Shown: piece after piece, positions 26,337-35,201 of the stretch | Numbering within the stretch: the stretch's first letter is position 1 | Layout: the number at the start of each line of letters is the position of its first letter | NCBI RefSeq assembly: GCF_020012125.1 | Contig: NZ_JAIFAG010000001.1 | Coordinates: 3,844,001-3,908,000 of the forward strand | DNA: 64,000 nt | Origin: Hymenobacter psoromatis | Lineage (GTDB): Bacteria; Bacteroidota; Bacteroidia; Cytophagales; Hymenobacteraceae | Reading direction: 5' to 3' | Notes under the pieces: generated by a model | What the model was told of the DNA's origin: nothing | What the model saw: only the letters and a program-made list of their open reading frames with translations | Database searches by the model: none | Program-made: the position numbers and the translations under genes

Positions 26337-27761
26337 ATGCACCCAACTGCTGCCCGCGCCCGCCCCAATCTTACTCAAGGCCCCATTCTGCAGTCGCTGC
26401 TGCGGCTGGCTTGGCCCATCGTTTTCGGCAACGTGCTGCAAACCGGCTACCAGCTGGTCGATGCCTTTTGGGTGGGCAAGCTGGGCGCGAAGGCCGTGGC
26501 GGCGGTGGCTGTGAGCTTCCCAGTCAATTTCCTGCTCATCGCGCTGGGGTCGGGTTTTTCGGTGGCCGGCTCGGTGCTGGTGGCCCAGAACTTTGGGGCG
26601 CGCCACCCGAAGATGGTCAACCACGTGGCGGCGCAGGCGCTGGTACTCGAAATCGGGCTGGCGGCAGTGCTCACGGTGGGCGCGCACCTGGCCTCCCCCC
26701 ACATCCTGCACCTGATGGGCGCGGGCCCCGATATTTTTGAGCAGGCCAACCAGTTTCAGCAGGTGCTGTTTTGGGGCCTCACGTTCAATTTTGGCTTCCT
26801 CATGTTTCAGGCTCTCATGCGGGGGGTAGGCGAAGTCAAAATTCCGCTCTACATCAACTTAGCCACGTTGGCGCTCAACTTCGGGCTCGACCCATTTTTT
26901 ATCTACGGCTGGGGGCCTATCCCGCAGCTAGGCGTGGCCGGCACGGCCGTGGCCACGCTCTGCACCCAGGTAATCAGCGTGATAGCGGGCCTGGTGGTAT
27001 TACTACGCGGGCGCTCGGGCATTCAGCTCAGCTACAAAGGCTACCGGCCCGACTGGACATTGATGAAGCGCATTTTCCGGCTGGGCGCGCCGTCGTCGGT
27101 CGATTTGTCGGCGCGGGCGCTGGGGCTGTCGGTGCTCACCACGCTGGCCGCCGGCTTTGGCACCGAGGTGCTGGCCACGTACGGTATCGGCTCGCGCATT
27201 ATCGCGCTGGCCATTATTCCGGCGCTGGGCATCTCGCTGGCTTGCTCCACGCTGGTGGCTCAGAACGTGGGCGCGCGCAACCTGCCCCGCGCCCTGCGCA
27301 CGGCCAACTACGCGCTGGGCGTCAGCTTTAGCACGCTGCTGGTGCTGGGCGGGCTCATTTGGGTAGCGGCCCGGCCGCTGGTGGGCTTCTTCCTGAAAGG
27401 CGACGCGGTAGTGAGCGAGCAGGCGGTCGAGTTCGTGCGCATCGCCTCGCTCAGCCTGTGCTTCACGGGCGTGCAGCAAACGGTGTCGGGTGCGTTCCGG
27501 GGGGTAGGGAACACGCTTTCGGCAATGGTGCTGACTATCACCGGCATCTGGGTATTTCAGTTTCCGGCGGCGTGGTACCTGTCGCGGCACACGGCGCTGG
27601 GCTTCCGGGGCATCTGGTGGTCGTTTGTGGTGGCCAACGTGCTCATCTCGGTCATTGCCGGGCTATGGTTCTGGCGAGGCAACTGGCACGGCCAGGACCT
27701 GGCCGACCCCCTGGAGCCGCAGGTAGCCGCCGCCACTTCGCAGGAAGAAAAAGCAAGTTAA
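26337..27761 (+). CDS. MATE family efflux transporter
   Basis: A 474-aa inner-membrane exporter with about 12 hydrophobic segments in two similar halves (each with the form ...ALGS/ALGI...LVAQNFGAR / LVAQNVGARN). Starts such as MHPTAARARPNLTQGPI fit the family; the frame opens at 26283 but the ATG at 26337 gives the normal N-terminus. MATE proteins export cationic drugs or metabolites using Na+ or H+ gradients. Key motifs seen: WPIVFGNVLQ, YQLVDAFWVGKLG, GFLMFQALMRGVGEV, AFRGVGNT. Transcribed alone, after the decay zone. Confidence 0.93.
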   Translation: MHPTAARARPNLTQGPILQSLLRLAWPIVFGNVLQTGYQLVDAFWVGKLGAKAVAAVAVSFPVNFLLIALGSGFSVAGSVLVAQNFGARHPKMVNHVAAQALVLEIGLAAVLTVGAHLASPHILHLMGAGPDIFEQANQFQQVLFWGLTFNFGFLMFQALMRGVGEVKIPLYINLATLALNFGLDPFFIYGWGPIPQLGVAGTAVATLCTQVISVIAGLVVLLRGRSGIQLSYKGYRPDWTLMKRIFRLGAPSSVDLSARALGLSVLTTLAAGFGTEVLATYGIGSRIIALAIIPALGISLACSTLVAQNVGARNLPRALRTANYALGVSFSTLLVLGGLIWVAARPLVGFFLKGDAVVSEQAVEFVRIASLSLCFTGVQQTVSGAFRGVGNTLSAMVLTITGIWVFQFPAAWYLSRHTALGFRGIWWSFVVANVLISVIAGLWFWRGNWHGQDLADPLEPQVAAATSQEEKAS

Positions 27762-27803
27762 GGCGCAGGCACCACGGCGCTTGCTGCCCGGCACCAGTCC
27801 GAA

Positions 27804-28538
27804 TCAGTCAGCTAGCTCCCGTTGCTGCCCAACGTATGCGGGCTGCTCCGTCGCGAGCCGCGCAATGCATCCCCCGGCCCAGTAGGCCAGCCAGGTAAAG
27901 AGCGGGGCCGCCAGCACATCATACGTATAATGCACGCGCTGCACCAGCACCAGCACCCCCACGAGCACGGCGGCCAGGGCCAGGCCGCCCCGCCACCAAC
28001 GGCCGCGCACGGCCATTGCCAGCAGCGCTACCGTGGCGGTGTGCCCCGAAAAAAATAGGTCCTTCGTGATGGCCGCGCCGGCAGCAGTATGAAAAACTTT
28101 GGCCGTGAAGGGGTCGGGCATAGGCAGCATGTCGAGGGGTGGCACCAAGGGCAGCAGCCAGATGGTAGCCATGCGCAGCAGCAGCAGCAGCAGCAGTGCC
28201 CACATGCCCCGCAAAAACAGCGCAGGATGCCGCGTGAGCCACCCTACCCCTACCACCACGCTGCCATACATGAGCACGAATACCGCCGTAGCCACGTCGT
28301 GACGGGGTAGCAGCGCCAGTAGCGGGTCGGGCAGCACGGAGCCGGGCCGCGCCTGAATAGCCAGGAAAAAATGCGGTATCACAGGCACCAGCACCCCAAA
28401 CATAAGCCCCAGTAGCAGCAGCCAGCTGTGGCGAAACGCCGGCCGGGCCCACCCTAGCCGCCAGGCTTCAAGCGGGGCCAGGGCCGGGCATTCGGCCGGA
28501 GCCACTGGTGAGATATAATCAAAAGGCAACACGCGCAT
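27804..28538 (-). CDS. PAP2_C / sphingomyelin-synthase-like membrane enzyme
   Basis: A 244-aa multi-pass membrane protein (about 6 hydrophobic segments). It carries the two signatures of the sphingomyelin synthase group of the PAP2 superfamily: KDLFFSGHTATVALL, and HYTYDVLAAPLFTW, which supply the His-His-Asp triad. It therefore probably transfers a phospho-headgroup to a ceramide or diacylglycerol, or removes one. Bacteroidota make sphingolipids, which fits. The ATG at 28538 (MRVLPFDYIS) is chosen since the longer frame to 28829 would run into the divergent M20 gene. The exact donor and acceptor are unknown. Confidence 0.85.
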   Translation of the reverse strand: MRVLPFDYISPVAPAECPALAPLEAWRLGWARPAFRHSWLLLLGLMFGVLVPVIPHFFLAIQARPGSVLPDPLLALLPRHDVATAVFVLMYGSVVVGVGWLTRHPALFLRGMWALLLLLLLRMATIWLLPLVPPLDMLPMPDPFTAKVFHTAAGAAITKDLFFSGHTATVALLAMAVRGRWWRGGLALAAVLVGVLVLVQRVHYTYDVLAAPLFTWLAYWAGGCIARLATEQPAYVGQQRELAD

Positions 28539-28680
28539 AACCACTACTCCACAAAAGCCAGACCAGGCTGGTTCTACAAAAGTAAGCCCAACCTCGCAGT
28601 CGGCGTAGGCAAACCGGGCGAGCCGAAGAAAAAGCGGGGGGTAGGAGCCAACGCGCCCGCCAGGGAGTACCTTGGCAGCT

Positions 28681-29991
28681 ATGAAACTCACTGCTACCCT
28701 CTTACTGGCGAGTGCCGGCCTGGTTTTGGCTACCCCCGCCGCCCGCGCCCAGCACGCCGCCCTCGATGCCCGCATTGCCCAATTGGCCGCCGCCGAGCAG
28801 GCTAAAGTAGTGGCCTGGCGGCGCGACATTCACGAGCACCCCGAGCTGGGCAACGAAGAAACCCGTACCGCGCAGCTCATCGCTACCCAGCTCAAAAGCC
28901 TGGGCCTGGAGGTGCAAACCGGCGTGGCCCGCACCGGCGTGGTGGGCATCCTGAGGGGTGGCAAGCCCGGCCGCGTGGTGGCCCTGCGCGCCGACATGGA
29001 TGGCCTACCCCTCACCGAAACCACCGGCCTGGCCTTCGCCAGCACCGTCAAAACTACCTACCTGGGCCAGCCCGTGGGCGTGATGCACGCCTGCGGCCAC
29101 GACACCCACGTGGCCATGCTACTGGGCGCGGCCGAGGTACTGAGCCACGTGCGCAAGGACCTTCCCGGTACCGTCAAGTTCATCTTCCAGCCCGCTGAAG
29201 AGGGGTCGCTGCCCGGCGTAGTGGGCGGGGCCAAGCTCATGGTGCAGGAAGGTGTGCTGGATAAGCCCAAAGTAGATGCCATTTTCGGACTCCACATCTG
29301 GGCTTCGGCCCCAGTGGGGCAGCTCTGGTACCGGCCCAGGGGCGAAATGGCCAGCTCCGACCGCTTCACGGTGAAGGTGATGGGTAGGGGCGCGCACGGG
29401 GCCAAGCCCTGGGGGAGCATCGACCCGGTGGTGACGGCCGCCGAAATCATCACGGCGCTGCAAACCATCGTGAGCCGCCAAATTGACCTCACCCAGGATG
29501 CCGCCGTGGTGACGGTAGGCACCGTGCAGGCCGGTGTGCGCTACAATATTATCCCGCCCGATGCCACACTCAGCGGCACTATTCGGGCGTTCAGCCCCAA
29601 AACCCAGGAGCAAATTTGGGCGGCCATCAGGCGCACGGCCGACGGCATTGCCGCCGCCAACGGCGCTACGGCCGAGGTGACCATTGAGCCCTACGTACCC
29701 CTTACTTTCAATGACCCCGCCCTCACGGCCCGCATGCTGCCGACCCTGCAAGAAACCGCCGGCCCGGCCAACGTAGTCGAAATTAAGGCCGTGACCGGGG
29801 CCGAGGACTTTGCCTGCTACCAGGAAAAAGTACCCGGCCTGTTCTTCTTCCTGGGCGGCATGACGCCCGGTACCGACCCCGCCACCGTGGCCGACCACCA
29901 CACCGCCGGCTTCAAAGTCGATGAAAGCGCCTTTCCGCTGGGCGTAAAAACCCTGGCCACACTGGCGGTGGATTATTTGATGGGCAAGTAA
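28681..29991 (+). CDS. Secreted M20D amidohydrolase (hippurate / IAA-amino-acid hydrolase type)
   Basis: A 436-aa metallo-hydrolase with a signal peptide (MKLTATLLLASAGLVLATPA, cleavage near ARAQ). Motifs: VVALRADMDGLPLTE, the metal site MHACGHDTHVAMLLGAA, the catalytic PAEEG, and FGLHIWA; the C-terminal ADHHTAGFKVDE also fits. The enzymes hydrolyse N-acyl amino acids. TACCTTGG lies 6 nt before the ATG, so a leaderless or near-leaderless message is possible. Periplasmic or extracellular location is inferred. A hairpin follows the stop. Confidence 0.93.
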   Translation: MKLTATLLLASAGLVLATPAARAQHAALDARIAQLAAAEQAKVVAWRRDIHEHPELGNEETRTAQLIATQLKSLGLEVQTGVARTGVVGILRGGKPGRVVALRADMDGLPLTETTGLAFASTVKTTYLGQPVGVMHACGHDTHVAMLLGAAEVLSHVRKDLPGTVKFIFQPAEEGSLPGVVGGAKLMVQEGVLDKPKVDAIFGLHIWASAPVGQLWYRPRGEMASSDRFTVKVMGRGAHGAKPWGSIDPVVTAAEIITALQTIVSRQIDLTQDAAVVTVGTVQAGVRYNIIPPDATLSGTIRAFSPKTQEQIWAAIRRTADGIAAANGATAEVTIEPYVPLTFNDPALTARMLPTLQETAGPANVVEIKAVTGAEDFACYQEKVPGLFFFLGGMTPGTDPATVADHHTAGFKVDESAFPLGVKTLATLAVDYLMGK

Positions 29992-29992
29992 G

Positions 29993-30026
29993 GAGCGTAG
30001 GGTAAGCTAAAGCTTATCCTACGCTC
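29993..30026. terminator. Hairpin between convergent genes (F-type)
   Basis: GAGCGTAGGGTAAGCT pairs with AGCTTATCCTACGCTC (15 of 16 bp) around an AA loop. It ends 3 nt before the stop of the convergent outer-membrane protein gene. There is no clear T-run, but the position suits transcription termination in both directions. Left-arm sequence is shared with 18982. Confidence 0.6.
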
Positions 30027-30028
30027 TC

Positions 30029-30769
30029 CTAGTCATTATGAACGAGCACTTTACCAGCACCCTTCTTGAAGCTGAACTCCGCCTTGAGCGTGACGGTGGC
30101 GAAGCCGTCGGGCTGGCCGGGGTTGCCGCGCTGGCTCACGTCGTCGAGCAAGTCAGTGGTAGTGAAGTAGTAGAGCGCTTCGGCGGTGAAGGCCAGATAG
30201 GGCGAGGCGCGCAGCGTGAGACCGCCTCCCACGGGCAGGGCCAGGGCCGCGGCGGGGTAGCTGTTACCCGGCTCGGGGGGTAGGGCGGCATCGAAGCGGC
30301 TCAGGCTGGGCTTGTAGAGCAAGGCCGCCCCGCCGCCGCTCACAAATACGAGCAGTGGCATTTCCTTGTGGGAAGGGCCGATGAGCATCTGCTTGTCACC
30401 GATAATATTGTAGCGTAGCAGAGCCGTGAGCACCCCGGCATCATCGGTGAAGCGGTAGCCCCGCGAGGGGTAGTAGTCCTTGGCCGCGAGGTGCAGGTAG
30501 CTCAGGTCCAGAGCGAAGGTCAGGTGCGGGCTCAGCTCGCGGGCCAGGCCCAGGTTGAGGCCCATTTTAAGGGTATTGTCGCTGAGACGGTTGGTTAGGT
30601 CACCATTGTAATACGCCAAGTTCACGCCCGCATTCACGCGCACTGGCGGCCGGTAATAGGGTTGGTTGCTGGCCGTGAAGTAGCGGCGGGGCGGATGGTA
30701 GCCGGGCGGGCGGGCAGCGGCCGCGCTCAGGCTGAGGCTCAGCAAGGTGCTTAGTAGAAGTAGGCGCAT
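30029..30769 (-). CDS. Outer-membrane beta-barrel protein
   Basis: A 246-aa exported protein: signal peptide MRLLLLSTLLSLSLSAAAA, then a proline-rich stretch, then alternating beta strands typical of OmpA/DUF6089-like barrels (VNAGVNLAYYNGDLTNRLS, MGLNLGLARELSPHLTFALD, VTLKAEFSFKKG near the end). The frame opens at 30913 but the ATG at 30769 gives the signal peptide. No enzymatic motif. It probably forms a small porin or structural barrel. Divergent from the glucanotransferase gene. Confidence 0.8.
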   Translation of the reverse strand: MRLLLLSTLLSLSLSAAAARPPGYHPPRRYFTASNQPYYRPPVRVNAGVNLAYYNGDLTNRLSDNTLKMGLNLGLARELSPHLTFALDLSYLHLAAKDYYPSRGYRFTDDAGVLTALLRYNIIGDKQMLIGPSHKEMPLLVFVSGGGAALLYKPSLSRFDAALPPEPGNSYPAAALALPVGGGLTLRASPYLAFTAEALYYFTTTDLLDDVSQRGNPGQPDGFATVTLKAEFSFKKGAGKVLVHND

Positions 30770-30911
30770 GGAAAAATAAGAATAGCGACAAGGCGTTGGC
30801 ACAAAGAAACGCAGGCGGCGCTCCCCATACGGCGCGGCCCCTCCTATCGTTGGCCGGCTGCGGCTGCGGCGGCCGGGGCAGTATCTTGCGGCCCTTATCT
30901 GGCTTGCGTTC

Positions 30912-33662
30912 ATGACCCTCTCTTTTTCCCTGCCCTACCGCACCACCTACGGCCAGCGCCTGGTGCTGGCGGGCTCCTTGCCCGCCCTGGGCAGCTGGCA
31001 ACTGGCCCAGGCCCTGCCCCTGCACTACGACGAGGCCACCACCCGCTGGAGTGCCTCCCTGGACCTCCCCGCCGACGCGCCCGTCGCGCTTTCCTATAAG
31101 TACGTGCTGCTGCTGGACGGCGGCGGCGTGGTGTGGGAGTGGGGCGACAACCGCCCCCTGGCCCTACCCCCCGACACCCGCCAGCTAGCTGTGCGCGACT
31201 ACTGGCGCGCCCCAACCGAGGCCGACAATGAGCTGTTCACGGCCGCTTTTACCGAAGCGCTGTTTCGGCGGCCGGCCCCTACCCCCCCCGCCAAGCCCAG
31301 CGTTCAGCCTGCGAAGGCCGACCCCGCGGCGGCGCTTGTGCGCTTTCAGCTGGCCGCCCCGCGCGTGGCCTCGGCGCAGCAAGTATGCGTGCTGGGCTCG
31401 GACCCCGCCCTGGGCAATTGGGATAATACCCGGCCGCTGCTGCTGTCCGATGTCGCCTACCCTACCTGGCAGGCCGAGCTGGCGTTGCAAAGCCCCGCCG
31501 CCGAGCTACGCTATAAGTACGGCCTCTGGGATGCCGCCCGGCAGGCGGTGGTGGAGCTGGAAGTGGGCGATGACCGGGTGCTGCCCGCCGGCACCGCCGC
31601 GCCCGGCACCCTCACCGCGCTCCACGACGAGGGCTTCGGCTACGCGGCCGGACCCTGGCGCGGGGCCGGCGTGGCCCTACCCGTGTTTTCGCTGCGCAGC
31701 GAAAAAGGCCTGGGCGTGGGCGAGTTCGCCGATTTACCGCTGCTCATGGACTGGGCCGCGCAAACGGGCCTGAACCTGGTCCAGATTCTCCCCATCAACG
31801 ACACCACGGCCACCCATACCTGGGTGGACTCCTACCCCTACGCCGCCATCTCGGTCTTCGCCCTGCACCCGCTTTACCTGCACCTGGACGGCATCGCGGA
31901 GCTGAAGGGCAAGGCCCAGCGCACCGAGCTGGCGCGGCTGCGCGAAGAGCTGAACGCCAAGGACTTCATGGACTACGAGGCCGTAATGAACGCTAAGTGG
32001 CAGTTTCTCAAGCTGCTCTACCAGCAGGAAAAGAAGAAATTCCTAGCCGACCCCGAGTTCCAAAAATTCAAGGCCGAGCAGGCGGCCTGGCTGGTGCCCT
32101 ACGCGGCGTTTTCAGGCCTACGCGAGCGCTTCGGCACGGCCGACTTTCACCAGTGGCCCGCGGAGTTTCACACCCCGCGCCACCTGGCCCGGCTCACGGC
32201 CGAGAGCGCCCCCGACTTTGACGAGTTCGGGCTGCATTTCTTCACCCAGTTTCACCTCGACAAGCAATTGCGGGCGGCCGTGAACTACGGCCGCCGCCGG
32301 GGGGTAGTGCTCAAGGGCGACCTGCCCATCGGCATCTACCGCTACTCGGTCGATGCCTGGACCCAGCCGGAGCTGTTTCATCTCGACCAGCAGGCCGGGG
32401 CTCCGCCCGACGACTTTTCCACCACTGGCCAGAACTGGCGCTTCCCCACCTACAACTGGGAGCGCATGGCCCGCGACGACTACCAGTGGTGGCGCGCGCG
32501 CCTGGGCCACCTAGCTCGTTACTTCGATGCGTTGCGCATCGACCATATTCTGGGCTTTTTTCGCATCTGGGAAATGCCCGAAAGCTCGGTACAGGGCCTG
32601 CTGGGGCATTTTTCGCCGGCCCTACCCCTGCACCGCGACGAGGTGCAGCGCCGCCTGGGCTGGTTTGACTACGGCCGCCTCTGCGCGCCCTACATCCGCT
32701 GGCACCTGCTGGAGCGCACCTTCGGCAACGAGGCTCAGGCCGTGTTCGATGAATTTATGACGGCCGACCAGTACGAGGCCATTCAACTCAAACCGGCCGT
32801 GGCTACGCAACGGCAAATTGAGGCATACATCAACCTTAAAAGCGCGGCCGAGCCCGCGCGCGCCGACTTCCTGCGGCGCGTGGAGCCGGGCCTCTACCAC
32901 TTCGTGAACGAGGTGCTGTTTGTGCCAGCCAGCCAGCCCGATTACTACCACCCGCGCATCACGCTGAGCAAAACCGCCAGCTTTGCCGAGTTGGCCGACG
33001 ACGAGAGCCGCCGCCGACTCTACGACGATATTTACGTCGATTATTTTTACCACCGCCACGAGGAGTTCTGGCGCGAGCAGGGGCTCATCAAGCTGCCCGC
33101 CGTGCGCTACGCCACCAACATGCTCATCTGCGGTGAAGACCTGGGCATGGTGCCCGCCTCGGTGCCCGGCGTGATGCGCCAGCTCGGCATTCTAGGCCTG
33201 AACATTCAGCGAATGCCCAGTAGCCCCGCCGTAGAGTTTGGTCACCCCGCCGATGCGCCCTACCTCTCGGTCGTCACCACCGGCAGCCATGACATGCCCG
33301 TGCTACGCGCCTGGTGGGAGCAGGACCACGTGCGCAGCCAGCGCTTTTTTGAAACCACGCTGGGCCACTGGCGGCAGCTCGCCCCCTACTACTGCGAGCC
33401 CTGGGTAGTGCGCGAGGTGCTGGCCCAGCACCTGCAATCACCGGCCATGTGGGCCATCTTCCCCCTGCAAGACCTGCTGGGTATGGATACCCACCTGCGC
33501 CGCCCCAACCCCCACGACGAGTACATCAACGACCCCGGCAACCCCCAGAACTTCTGGAAATACCGCCTGCATCTACCTCTGGAAGAGCTACTCGAAGCGA
33601 CTGGCTTCAACGAGCCTTTGCGCGAGCTAGTGCAGACCAGCGGGCGCGGGTTATTGAGTTAA
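30912..33662 (+). CDS. malQ: 4-alpha-glucanotransferase (GH77) with two CBM20 domains
   Basis: A 916-aa amylomaltase/disproportionating enzyme of the DPE2 type. Two starch-binding CBM20 domains come first (residues ~1-100 with LPALGSWQLAQALPL, and ~135-230 with DPALGNWDNTRPLLL). The GH77 barrel fills the rest. Catalytic residues seen: nucleophile D544 in ALRIDHILGFFRIWEMP, acid/base E742 in CGEDLGMVP and stabiliser D794 in TGSHDMPVLR. It transfers alpha-1,4 glucan segments between maltodextrins or glycogen-like acceptors in the cytoplasm. The double CBM20 plus extended length matches plant DPE2 and bacterial relatives. No other maltose genes are nearby. Confidence 0.95.
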   Translation: MTLSFSLPYRTTYGQRLVLAGSLPALGSWQLAQALPLHYDEATTRWSASLDLPADAPVALSYKYVLLLDGGGVVWEWGDNRPLALPPDTRQLAVRDYWRAPTEADNELFTAAFTEALFRRPAPTPPAKPSVQPAKADPAAALVRFQLAAPRVASAQQVCVLGSDPALGNWDNTRPLLLSDVAYPTWQAELALQSPAAELRYKYGLWDAARQAVVELEVGDDRVLPAGTAAPGTLTALHDEGFGYAAGPWRGAGVALPVFSLRSEKGLGVGEFADLPLLMDWAAQTGLNLVQILPINDTTATHTWVDSYPYAAISVFALHPLYLHLDGIAELKGKAQRTELARLREELNAKDFMDYEAVMNAKWQFLKLLYQQEKKKFLADPEFQKFKAEQAAWLVPYAAFSGLRERFGTADFHQWPAEFHTPRHLARLTAESAPDFDEFGLHFFTQFHLDKQLRAAVNYGRRRGVVLKGDLPIGIYRYSVDAWTQPELFHLDQQAGAPPDDFSTTGQNWRFPTYNWERMARDDYQWWRARLGHLARYFDALRIDHILGFFRIWEMPESSVQGLLGHFSPALPLHRDEVQRRLGWFDYGRLCAPYIRWHLLERTFGNEAQAVFDEFMTADQYEAIQLKPAVATQRQIEAYINLKSAAEPARADFLRRVEPGLYHFVNEVLFVPASQPDYYHPRITLSKTASFAELADDESRRRLYDDIYVDYFYHRHEEFWREQGLIKLPAVRYATNMLICGEDLGMVPASVPGVMRQLGILGLNIQRMPSSPAVEFGHPADAPYLSVVTTGSHDMPVLRAWWEQDHVRSQRFFETTLGHWRQLAPYYCEPWVVREVLAQHLQSPAMWAIFPLQDLLGMDTHLRRPNPHDEYINDPGNPQNFWKYRLHLPLEELLEATGFNEPLRELVQTSGRGLLS

Positions 33663-33679
33663 GAGAGCAGGGTTGAAAC

Positions 33680-33778
33680 AGAACATCATGCTGACCCTGT
33701 CAGAGCATCTCTATCGCATCGTTGGACGAAACCCAATAATGCGAGCGAGATGCTTCGACAGGGTCAGCATGACGTTCT
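33680..33778. repeat. Intergenic inverted repeat, family A copy 2
   Basis: The left arm (AGAACATCATGCTGACCCTG...) and right arm pair over ~40 bp with about four or five mismatches; the right arm reads GAGATGCTTCGACAGGGTCA then GCATGACGTTCT. Same core as the copies at 51560 and 56749. Lies between malQ and the convergent small exported protein gene. Confidence 0.85.
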
Positions 33779-33802
33779 CTTCTAACTATTTATTCCCTGT
33801 TC

Positions 33803-34195
33803 CTAATTTCCCAGCGACATCTGGTGCAGATAAGCCCGCACCTTGGGGGTAGCCTCTAGCTCGCGGAACTGCCGTAGCTGTCCCGGCGAGAGTAGCCGGC
33901 CGGCTACCTGCTGTAATTGCTCGCGCTCAGCGGGTAGCGCGGCGGCTACGTCGGCGGCTGGGTGATTAGCGGCCAGCACGGCCAGGTAGTTGATTTCCTG
34001 GTCCAGATAGGCTTGCAATGCGCTACGCTGTTCGGCGGTAAGGTCGAGGCGCGTGTGGCAAGCCCGCACAAACTGCTCGGCGGCGGCCGGAGCACTTAGC
34101 ACGGTGGCGGGGGGGGTAGGAAGGGTGGCGGCTACTACCGGCGCGGCGGCCACTAACAAGCCGCTTAGCAGCCAGGGAGAAAAGAAAGAGCGCAT
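33803..34195 (-). CDS. Small exported protein of unknown function
   Basis: A 130-aa protein with a signal peptide (MRSFFSPWLLSGLLVAAAPV, cleavage near VVAA). The mature part is mostly helical and charged (DLTAEQRSALQAYLDQEINY; SPGQLRQFRELEA) and contains a single Cys in VRACHTRLD. It resembles the LTXXQ/Spy-like class of small periplasmic helical proteins only in style; I do not recognise a family. It may be periplasmic. Confidence 0.65.
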   Translation of the reverse strand: MRSFFSPWLLSGLLVAAAPVVAATLPTPPATVLSAPAAAEQFVRACHTRLDLTAEQRSALQAYLDQEINYLAVLAANHPAADVAAALPAEREQLQQVAGRLLSPGQLRQFRELEATPKVRAYLHQMSLGN

Positions 34196-35201
34196 CGGCT
34201 TGGGGAAATGAGGTGGGTAAGGCTAGTGCCAGCGGCCCCGCTACTGGCGGGCAGCAGCCAGCTCGGCTTGAGCTATCTGTTAGCTATCCGCTTTGAAGTG
34301 AGTCAGGTAAGCAGTTGCCTACCACGCTCCCTACCTCTCGGATAGCTCGCTAAAGTTAAGCGTTGAACATCATCATTACCAGCGATAAGTTCTATTTTTT
34401 CTTGAAAAATGAATTTACTTGATTCAGACCATATCACATAGCATTTCTTATTTCGGTAATTTTCATATGCATTTTCCTTTTATAAATATAAATTTTTCAT
34501 GTTTTTTGAATCTAATAAAATAATTTTAAGAAGGCAGGATTGTCTTTTATTTTTCTAAAGTACAAGTAGCAAATTAGTGAAATTGCTCAAAAAACTCTTA
34601 AATGAGCTTTTTAAAAAAAATAAGACAAAATATTTTCAAAACCTTACGTGTATTGGCAAATTATCTTATTTCAAGTCAATACAAAGTACATTTGCTGTGT
34701 GTATGAGCATTTAGCAGATAATTCGTCGCAGACTTTTTCTTGTCTTAATCATTAAAAGTCGGCTCTACATTTATTTTAAATCAATTAAAACAATATTAAG
34801 TTTTTTATGATAAGAAGCAGACGGTAAATTTTATTCCAGAAAATTATAAAAAAAGTTATATAATTTAAATTCATGTTGTAACTATTCTCAGCATGCATTT
34901 TTGTTAAAATCATAAGAATTAGCGTTTAAATAGACGCTATTTGACAATTTTTTTTATTTGTCTGGTAAATCCTGCAATACCCCTTACTTCGTAAAGTACA
35001 TTTCATGTCTACGCATAGTAGTAGCCATACTTGGACTAGCAAAAGCATTTGCCGGTCGAAATAACGGTTAGCCTGCCGGATACTACAGATAATTTCACTT
35101 GCTTTTATGATGCCTAAAAGAAGCAGGGTTTTCCCCTTAACTTCTTCTCCCTCAACTTCATTTTTCTTATTACTCCCCGTCCAACGTTTGTTTTCACCTT
35201 T
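34196..35201. other. 1-kb AT-rich noncoding region upstream of the giant adhesin gene
   Basis: Very AT-rich compared with the rest of the window, dense in stop codons in all frames and without a plausible gene. It has an exact TACATTTG promoter-like element (34687-34694) and a related AAAGTACATTT sequence near 34993. It may be a long regulatory/5' untranslated region or old transferred DNA. Confidence 0.6.
34687..34694 (+). promoter_or_regulatory. Candidate -7 element for the giant adhesin gene
   Basis: TACATTTG fits TAnnTTTG but is ~510 nt before the start at 35202, implying a long leader if real. AT-rich context makes chance matches likely. Confidence 0.25.

Noticed and set aside
27804..28829. 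Longer version of the PAP2_C gene starting at 28829
   Set aside because: It would overlap the divergent M20 gene, whose signal peptide is clear; the ATG at 28538 gives the normal membrane N-terminus.
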